NCBI RefSeq assembly: GCF_022605725.1
Contig: NC_065550.1
Location: 10,354,001 to 10,418,000, forward strand
Direction of reading: 5' to 3'
DNA length: 64,000 nucleotides
Origin: Anthonomus grandis grandis
Taxonomy: Eukaryota > Arthropoda > Insecta > Coleoptera > Curculionidae
Below the pieces are notes generated by a model, which worked only from the letters and a program-made list of their open reading frames with translations, was not told the origin of the DNA and made no database searches. Positions within the stretch are counted from its first letter, which is position 1. The number at the start of each line of letters is the position of its first letter. Below, piece by piece: positions 58,557 to 64,000 of the stretch. The translations under genes were made by a program, and so were the position numbers.

Positions 58557-59264
58557 CCGGGTGTCACAAATTCTTTTAACAGTCTAAGAACTTGGCCGTC
58601 TTTGAAGATAGAAAAAAAATTCAAAATGCGTTTTTTATGTGAGACAATGTTTTCAAAAATATTTTCAAAACTATTCCTAAATAATTCATCCCCGAGAAAC
58701 CACCCTTAATTTTTTTTTCAAATGGCACTCCCATTTTTTTTTTTAATTTGTTTTATAGCATTTTTAATTCCGAATACAATGGAAAAAAAAAATTTAATTA
58801 AAAAAATTAAATAATTAATGCAATTTTCTCATATTTTTGAAGGAAACTATTAGTTATTGATTTATTAATAAATAAATAAATCAACAAATAATTATTTATT
58901 CAATAAATCCCAAAAATATGCCACTAGGTATATTATTATTTTTGTGATGGCACTCTGGGTTTTAAAATTCAATATGAGAATAATATTAGTGTGAGAGGTA
59001 GAGCACTATTGATATTAAAATTAAATTGTATTCAATGTATTCGTTCAATCGTATTATTGAAAAACACAATACTTTCAGAATTTAACATTTTTTTCAGAAC
59101 TAAAAATGCTATTAAATTTTTTTTTGAAAAATGGGAATGTTATTTGCAAAAAAGGGTTGGTTTCTCGAGGATGAATTAGTTTTGAAAATATTTTTGAAAA
59201 GAGTCTCCCGTAAAAAAGGCATTTTAAAAGTTCTATGCTGTTAAAAGCATTTTAGGACACCCCA
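58557..59264. mobile_element. Fold-back element with CCGGGTGTC end
   Basis: The left arm begins after TA with CCGGGTGTCACAAATTC; the right arm, inverted, reads TGGGGTGTCCTAAAATGC. Shared inner blocks: CTTTTAACAG, TTTTCAAAAATATTTTCAAA and GAGAAACCA. About 708 bp with no coding capacity. Confidence 0.75.
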
Positions 59265-59689
59265 TACAATTAAAAAGGGACTGAGAAGCGGTAGGTATTG
59301 TTAATTTCAGCGGGTGGTTTTGGTTCTAGTTCCGTCGATTAAAAATTAAATTAAAAATTAAAAATTCGCACGAAATATTTTTTTAATTTATTTCTAATAT
59401 TAGTTACTACTTCTCTAGCCCATTAATATTTGATATAAAAATTTCTCCGAATCAATATTATCTAACTTTTTTGGAGACCGTTACATCCAATATACTTAAA
59501 TTATATTAATTAGTTGTCATCTTAATTTTATAGTAACAATAGCATAATAATAAAATATCGTCAATTATCTTATTAAAAATATGCAAAATGTGATTTCTAT
59601 TTACTCAATAATTCATTATAAAACTTACACAAAATTTAAATAATTAAAGGAAATGAGGCAAATTGGCCAAAAGTCGAATGTATGTATAT

Positions 59690-59880
59690 AGATGGACATA
59701 CGTACACTAAATGGGATATCACAAAGTCGATCTTCCTCGTTTACCGCCTCGCCGATTCACGATTTAGTTGACTCGATATCGAAATAAATTAAATTAAAGT
59801 TCGACCGCCGCCTAACACTTATCGACTACTGCCATCTAGCTCGCGACTAATTTATCGTCCGACAATGAGTAAAAGGAAAC
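59690..59880. other. C+G-richer patch, possible conserved element
   Basis: Contains CCTCGTTTACCGCCTCGCCG, GACCGCCGCC and TCTAGCTCGCGAC in otherwise AT-rich DNA. No ORF and no repeat ends. Downstream of the Sox gene. Confidence 0.35.
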
Positions 59881-60588
59881 CGATTTTAATTTGTTTTAGA
59901 TTTGAAGTTGATTTTGTAAGCAGTATCTAGTACTAATTCAAAACTAAAAAAAAACAAGGGCAACAATATATAAATTAGTGTTTAATAAAAAAACAGAATC
60001 ATTTATTATCACATTAAATGAATATAGAAATAAATGAACTTAATTTTTAAAACATTTTTAAAAATAATAAATTAGCCACAGAAGGTGACTAGCACAGGAT
60101 TAGGTGACTGAATTTTAAAAATTTATAAAAATTTTAAGTATTAGTTTTAACCCTTGTTTATACCTTTTTATGTTATATTATAAAGTTAAATTATTTAGGA
60201 AATCTTGCTCAATTAGGTTTTATCAACTATTTTATAATCTGCTGCTTACGTTTATATACAAGCTTTAAGTCATGTCTAAAATATCCAATATTGTAAGCAT
60301 ATGTAAATAAAATAAGAATTTCTAATTTTATTTTTAACCAACTATATACCATTTTGTCAATAATAACTTAATAAAGTTGGCTAGTATTATTGATATAAAT
60401 TCTTATATTATGGTGTTATAGATAGCTACTACTTGAACCTTTTTTGATGGGACCTATTACAAGTCGCTTCTTTAGTAAAACAAGTGGAGGTGTGGCCCTT
60501 AGACACCTCTCACTCTCTTCTTCTTATTCTTCCTCAATTACAATTGACTCTCGTCTGAGTGACGGCCGCTTAAGCCCAAAATGTCTAA

Positions 60589-61540
60589 GGGCCGGTATTA
60601 TAAATATTTTTTAACAGTTAACTTTAACTTTAACCATCAAGTTACCCGTAGCAATAAAATTTTAGTTTTATAAACGACCCATTTCTTCTGCTTCGTCTTT
60701 GAGACGTTATTAGGACCATGTGCTACTGTCAGAAGATGATTTTTTTATGTTTTAATTTTGGCTTGACTTGGCCATATATATTTCTAGAAAGGCTTTCTTT
60801 CAAGCACAAGCTAAAGTACTATGAAAAATGGCATATCAGTTTATATATCATAATTTATCATAAATTGGGACACATTTTCATCTAAATAGTTTCGATTTTT
60901 GGGCCTTATCCGTTCTTTAAGTAAATCTTCTAAGTCTGTGTATGAATCTGAAAATTCTAATAATTCAAATTCTTCCGACAATTTAAATTCACTCATTTTT
61001 TAAATATGTATTTTTAATTTCCAACAATTTAAAATACAATTTCAAAAAGAATATTATACAAAACGACAAAAAACAAACAACAATTTAAAGTTTATGTTCA
61101 TATTCAGAAGATTGGCGTTGATTGGCTACACGAATTTTTTGATACTTTGCTTGATATAAATCCGAAAACAAGTCTATCAGATGACGATCAGAAATTTGTG
61201 TAAGAACATCAAACTTTTGATTTGAAACTGATCAAAAAATTCTCTGCGAACGCATTTTACTCTATTGCGCATGTTTATCTGTCGAAAACTTGTTTCTTAT
61301 TGCTGTGACAATCTTATATGTCGAGGAATAGAAACTTTTTCAGTGTTAAGTTATATTCAAAATTATTGACAGAATATATATCAAAAACCAGGATTTTTTT
61401 ATAAAGTTAACTTTAACTAATACCCCATCCACCCGATAAATTTCTAAACTTCTACATTTTGTAAGTTAACTGTACATGTCACAGTTATTCCACAAGTCAA
61501 CTTTAAGTTATCTGTCAAAATAGTTTTATAATACCGGCCC
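60589..61540. mobile_element. MITE with GGGCCGGTATTATAA ends, 3-bp TAA duplication
   Basis: The left end at 60589 and right end at 61540 share GGGCCGGTATTATAAA as inverted repeats, extending into a GTTAACTTTAACTT-type subterminal repeat. TAA flanks both sides, as for PIF/Harbinger-class elements. The interior (about 60860-61315) is homologous to the Harbinger-like element at 18817-19499 in the same orientation. Confidence 0.8.
60860..61315 (-). repeat. Diverged copy of the 18.9-19.5-kb Harbinger-like segment
   Basis: Aligns with about 19000-19490 almost end to end (shared GCGTTGATTGGCTACACGAAT-type, TCAGATGACGATCAGAAATT and GCGAACGCATTTTACTC blocks). It stops just before the AGAACAAACCT terminus. 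The coding frame is more broken than in the other copy. Confidence 0.8.
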
Positions 61541-61729
61541 TAAGGGTCCTACAAAGATTTTATCACCCATTATGAAATTATAAACCATTCTATTTGAATT
61601 ACGAGGCAGAAGTGTAATATTGGTGCTATTGACTCCAAGCTTGAGGTATTCTTTAGGGTGGAATGTCATATTATTAATGGCAAGAAAATAAAAATTTCAA
61701 ATCTCGTTTGTTTAGTAAAAACTTTCATT

Positions 61730-61767
61730 TGCTCCACGCGTTTCGGCTATTGCCATTGTCAAGAGCA
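61730..61767 (-). ncRNA. Hammerhead-like fold in Penelope-like element, minus copy
   Basis: Minus-strand order: TGCTC, core TTGACAA, stem GGC..GCC, GAAACGCGTG, GAGCA. Stem I (TGCTC/GAGCA) and stem II are formed. The position that should be the cleavage residue is G here, so cleavage is not expected. Confidence 0.45.
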
Positions 61768-62014
61768 GTCTTGTCTATATCTAAAATGATTATAAAATAA
61801 GAATCAAAATAAAAGATACTAAAGGACAAAACTTACGTCACTCTTATTACATTACAAGACACAATATATACAATTGAAATTACTTAGAATTAACCGCAAT
61901 CAATAGGTGTGATATGTTCGAGCAATGAGCCTACCGGGGCGAGCCAAAAAGGTTTACAACGCAGGCTACTTCTTTAAAACAATTTTGATCAGTTCATTTA
62001 ATCTCACCGCCCGA

Positions 62015-62203
62015 TCATTTGTCAATATCAAAATTATGGTTTTCTTTTTTTAAATATACCCCAAAGCCTGACCTGTTGTCGCTCGGTGATCTAAGAGCAT
62101 TGAGATATTCGCGTCTGCGCGTTTTAAAATTACAACCCGTTTGACCTATAGAAGTAGTCTCACAGTTGTGGCATTTTAGGTGGTAGACTCGGCTTTTATG
62201 CAA
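62015..62203 (-). pseudogene. Penelope-like GIY-YIG endonuclease fragment
   Basis: Peptide with SRVYHLKCHNCETTSIGQTG then CNFKTRRREYLNAL. The 'VYxLxCxxCxxxYIGQTGRxFxxRxxEH' pattern is that of Penelope-type GIY-YIG domains, with the second Y of the motif changed to S. The C-terminus (GVYLKKENHNFDIDK) fits the family. No reverse transcriptase is present in the window. Confidence 0.78.
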
Positions 62204-62599
62204 GTTAGGAACTTTATCCTTTTATCTGCTGGTTTTCAAACTAAGGGAAGATCTAAAGCATATCCTAGTTTTTTCCTCGAAATTCTTAAGTATATTGCCT
62301 AATATTAGTGAGACAGGTCCTAGAAAATTTAAACAGAAGAATTTTGGTGGTTGTTGATAACTTACAACAACACAAAAATTTACACAATCACGCTATCCCA
62401 TTTGACTAACCATGTCACATCCCATAAACTAGCAATATTTCATTCACTAATACATAGACTTTTTCTCCATCCCATATATTATTTTATTAAAGAAAAAATA
62501 TCATATACCAAATTGCCATTACTAGTAGCTACTCTCGAATGCTAGTAGATAGACTGATAAAAAATCCACAGTATTCAACTTATATTAATTAAAAGATTT

Positions 62600-63400
62600 G
62601 AGAATGGTTTACACATCAACAACCACCAAAATTCTTATGTTTAAATTTTCTATGATCTGTTTCACTAAAATTAAGCAAAATACATAAGAACTCCTATGAA
62701 AATACTAGGATCTGCTTTAGATCTTTCCTTAGTTTAAGAACCATCTTTAGCAGATTAAACGATAAAGTTTCTAACTTGCATAAAAGCTGAGTTTACCACC
62801 TAAAATGCAGTTTAGCCTTTGGAGTATATTTAAAACAAGAACATAATAATTTTGGTGTAGAATTTTAAAATGCTTCATGGCAAAAAATTGAACGTCTTCG
62901 AGTCCATCGAAATTGCCAAGGAAAGTCTAAGTGATCGAGCGGTAAGTGGTGTGAACCCGTCAAAAATCATTTTAAAGAAGCAGCCTGTGTTGTAAACCTT
63001 TTTGGCTCGGCCCGGTAGTCTGACCGCTCGAACATATCACAACTGGTGATAGCGGCTAGTTTAAGGTAATTTCAACTGTATACAGTACCATTTTATCATT
63101 ATTATTGTTTATGTGTGATGTTATCATTAAGTGTTAATTAGATATTAGTGCTCCTATTATCTCTTGTAATGTAATCAGTGTGATGAAGTTTTGTTCTTTT
63201 TTATCTTTTATTTTATTTTTAATCCTATTTTATAATCTTTTTAGATATTGAGAGGACTGCTCTTGACAATGGCAATTGCCGAAACGCGTCGAGCAAATTA
63301 AAATGTTTAACATACAGCGGAGATTTAGATTTTTTTCATTTTACCCTTAATAATATGACAGTCCACCCTGAAGAATACCTCAACTTTCTAAGTATTATAC
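62600..63400 (+). mobile_element. Penelope-like element 3' part, plus copy
   Basis: Inverted partner of 61650-62360 with the same order of blocks: AAAAGCTGAGTTTACCACC (a decayed GIY-YIG start near 62780; the core is mostly deleted), GTAAACCTTTTTGGCTCG, then the hammerhead-like fold and a shared tail to about 63400 (AGAATACCTCAA). Coding capacity is lost. Confidence 0.72.
63258..63295 (+). ncRNA. Hammerhead-like ribozyme fold, plus copy
   Basis: TGCTC (63258-63262) pairs with GAGCA (63291-63295). Between them are TTGACAA at the place of the CUGANGA core, GGCAATTGCC as stem II, and GAAAC-GC-GTC (63281-63290), the minimal stem III with a GUC cleavage triplet. Two core positions differ from consensus (C3 to T and G8 to A). 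Penelope-like elements are known to carry minimal hammerhead ribozymes in their terminal repeats. Activity of this version is doubtful. Confidence 0.5.
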
Positions 63401-63713
63401 TGATTACCTAATTCTAGTTCATGTTTAGAGTTTTTTTTTAAGCTAAACAAACTATTTCCAGAATAAAAGACCATACAGAGTTAAAATATTATGAGTCAGA
63501 TGAGAGTCACAGGGCTTAGATCCACATAGATACCTAATGGCCCTAATAAAATATGCCTAATAAAAATCCATAATTGATCATTTTCATGTTTCGTGTTTTA
63601 AAATATATTCTTTAAAGTAATTACACCAAAATTAAGAGTTGTATTCCTTTCTCAAGTATGTTTTTTCTTTTCCATCGATGATTTCCTAACCTATTTTTAA
63701 TATCCGACATATA

Positions 63714-64000
63714 CCGGGTGGTGCGTCGCCGAGCGGAACATAGGAAATCCCATGTAAATTTTAAGGGGGTCAATTATCGGCTTCCCTGTACATTTTACAG
63801 AAAAAATGTAAGATAACTTTTTGAAGAGACCAATCTGGGAAACCCTCGTGCAAAGTTTCAAAAAATTTTAATAAGCGAATCTTGAATTATTTAATTAAAT
63901 GTAATCGCAAAATTACCAAATTTTCGGTTCTGGTAAAACCAGCCACCAGCAAACAATTTGTTATAAGGCTTTGTCAACTCTGACGTACAGCCGAATACAA
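63714..64000 (+). mobile_element. Start of another element with CCGGGTGG end, cut by window edge
   Basis: After TA (63712-63713), CCGGGTGGTGCGTCGCCGAG opens a C+G-richer stretch like the ends at 48127 and 58557. The right end lies outside the window. Confidence 0.5.

Larger units (their letters stand above)
61650..62360 (-). mobile_element. Penelope-like element 3' part, minus copy
   Basis: Contains a GIY-YIG endonuclease fragment (62203-62015) and downstream untranslated DNA with a hammerhead-like fold (61730-61767). It is mirrored by the plus-strand copy at 62600-63400; the two are joined head to head around about 62360-62600 with palindromic TTTTGGTGGTTGTTGAT / ATCAACAACCACCAAAA. Confidence 0.75.

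Noticed and set aside
1..64000. CRISPR array, bacterial operon or plasmid features
   Set aside because: No regular spaced direct repeats, no ribosome-binding-site-led gene clusters; the DNA is eukaryotic.

Overview
This is an insect (arthropod) nuclear window: strongly AT-rich, intron-rich, and packed with decayed DNA transposons and non-LTR and Penelope-like retroelements. There are no bacterial operons, and GT-AG introns are visible. The transposon mix (Tc1/mariner types, Merlin, PIF/Harbinger, Jockey-like LINEs, Penelope) would fit a beetle or another TE-rich insect, but the window alone does not name the order.

Only one host gene is recognised: a SoxF-group HMG-box transcription factor (Drosophila Sox15; vertebrate Sox7/17/18), plus strand. 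Seven coding exons run from 41212 to the stop at 53166, and all visible junctions are GT-AG with frames that join exactly. The first visible exon starts inside the HMG box, so the start codon and the first half of the box lie upstream. They were not found in 1-41211, implying a preceding intron of more than 41 kb. The C-terminus carries the SoxF EFD-x-YL motif.

Everything else is intron or intergenic DNA built from mobile elements. In order: a minus-strand LINE remnant (0.7-2.3 kb); a complete DD82E Tc1/mariner-type element with one nonsense codon (2.3-4.4 kb) whose internally deleted sibling sits at 31.2-32.1 kb; several mariner-like DDE remnants (5, 8-9, 21, 27, 35 and 38 kb); and a Merlin-type element (11.4-18.6 kb) with a perfect 8-bp target duplication. 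The Merlin element hosts a nested 4.5-kb Tc1-like element whose transposase gene has an intron. Further on are a PIF/Harbinger deletion derivative (18.8-19.5 kb) and its relative inside another MITE (60.6-61.5 kb); a mariner shell split by a Jockey/I-like LINE (23.5-28.3 kb); two opposed LINE fragments (36.2-37.6 kb); fold-back elements with CCGGGTG ends (48.1, 58.6 and 63.7 kb); and a head-to-head pair of Penelope-like elements with GIY-YIG and hammerhead-like motifs (61.6-63.4 kb).

The upstream 41 kb is therefore best read as the 5' intron (or upstream region) of a developmental transcription factor gene. A few C+G-richer islands (6.8-7.2, 34.2-34.4 and 59.7-59.9 kb) are the best candidates for conserved regulatory DNA. 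No wholly new system was proven. The most unusual items are the intron-containing 4.5-kb Tc1-like element nested in Merlin, the autonomous/deleted DD82E pair, and the hammerhead-like folds in the Penelope pair.
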